From Candidatus Nomurabacteria bacterium (GTDB taxonomy: Bacteria; Patescibacteriota; Minisyncoccia; Phycocordibacterales; UBA9973): DNA of 5,911 bases. The position numbers and the translations under genes were made by a program. Shown in pieces: positions 5,871 to 5,911 of this stretch (position 1 is its first letter; the number at the start of each line of letters is the position of its first letter). Below the pieces are notes generated by a model. That model had not been told where the DNA came from. It saw only the letters and a program-made list of their open reading frames with translations, and did not search any database. Location of the stretch: contig DAHVYC010000032.1 of NCBI GenBank assembly GCA_027327845.1, positions 1 to 5,911 of the forward strand. Reading direction: 5' to 3'.

Positions 5871-5895
5871 TATACAAAAGGAATTTGTATATAAT
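5871..5895 (+). promoter_or_regulatory. Perfect inverted repeat overlapping a TATAAT box: candidate operator/promoter of the next gene
   Basis: Arms TATACAAA (5871-5878) and TTTGTATA (5884-5891) are exact reverse complements around a five-base spacer (AGGAA). The right arm overlaps a perfect TATAAT at 5890-5895. A dimeric regulator bound there would cover the -10 and spacer region, the usual geometry of a repressor site. The best -35 candidate (TTTATA, 5869-5874) is only 15 bases upstream of the -10. An RNA hairpin is the alternative, but no T-run follows. The rest of the 80-base tail after the FKBP stop shows no gene and no convincing terminator. Confidence 0.4.
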
Positions 5896-5911
5896 GTTTC
5901 TGGTTTAGATC

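Overview
The window holds five co-directional (+ strand) protein genes packed with short gaps (11 to 110 bases), and no RNA gene, insertion sequence or CRISPR array. It most resembles a piece of a Patescibacteria/CPR (Parcubacteria-like) genome. That is an inference from four things: the first gene belongs to a cysteine-rich zinc-ribbon family I associate with those genomes, the DNA is AT-rich, the genes are compact, and Shine-Dalgarno signals are mostly missing. TGA acts as a normal stop, and no gene contains an in-frame TGA, so genetic code 11 fits.

Layout: (1) 3-1697, the 3' part of a large cysteine-rich protein whose start lies outside the window. It has related zinc modules at both ends and a duplicated cysteine-rich core. 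(2) 1698-1807, a 110-base gap with a hairpin. (3) 1808-2821, a Sua5/TsaC-type threonylcarbamoyl-AMP synthase for the tRNA t6A modification. (4) 2857-4230, an NRAMP-superfamily divalent metal transporter with an altered metal site. (5) 4242-5273, MurB, a peptidoglycan precursor enzyme. (6) 5331-5831, a membrane-anchored FKBP-type prolyl isomerase with its own consensus promoter. (7) 5832-5911, a non-coding tail with a perfect inverted repeat overlapping a TATAAT box, probably the control region of the next gene.

Genes 3 to 5 are housekeeping in character: tRNA modification, metal uptake and cell-wall synthesis. They may be partly co-transcribed, since MurB follows the transporter by only 11 bases. 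Nothing shows that the five genes form one pathway. The most unusual object is the cysteine-rich protein. Its two core copies align without gaps over about 98 residues, at an offset of exactly 149 residues. Its core cysteines sit in a strict three-residue register, and the second copy has lost most of them. The second point of interest is the transporter, which lacks the canonical NRAMP DPGN and MPH signatures and may belong to the Mg2+-transporting branch.
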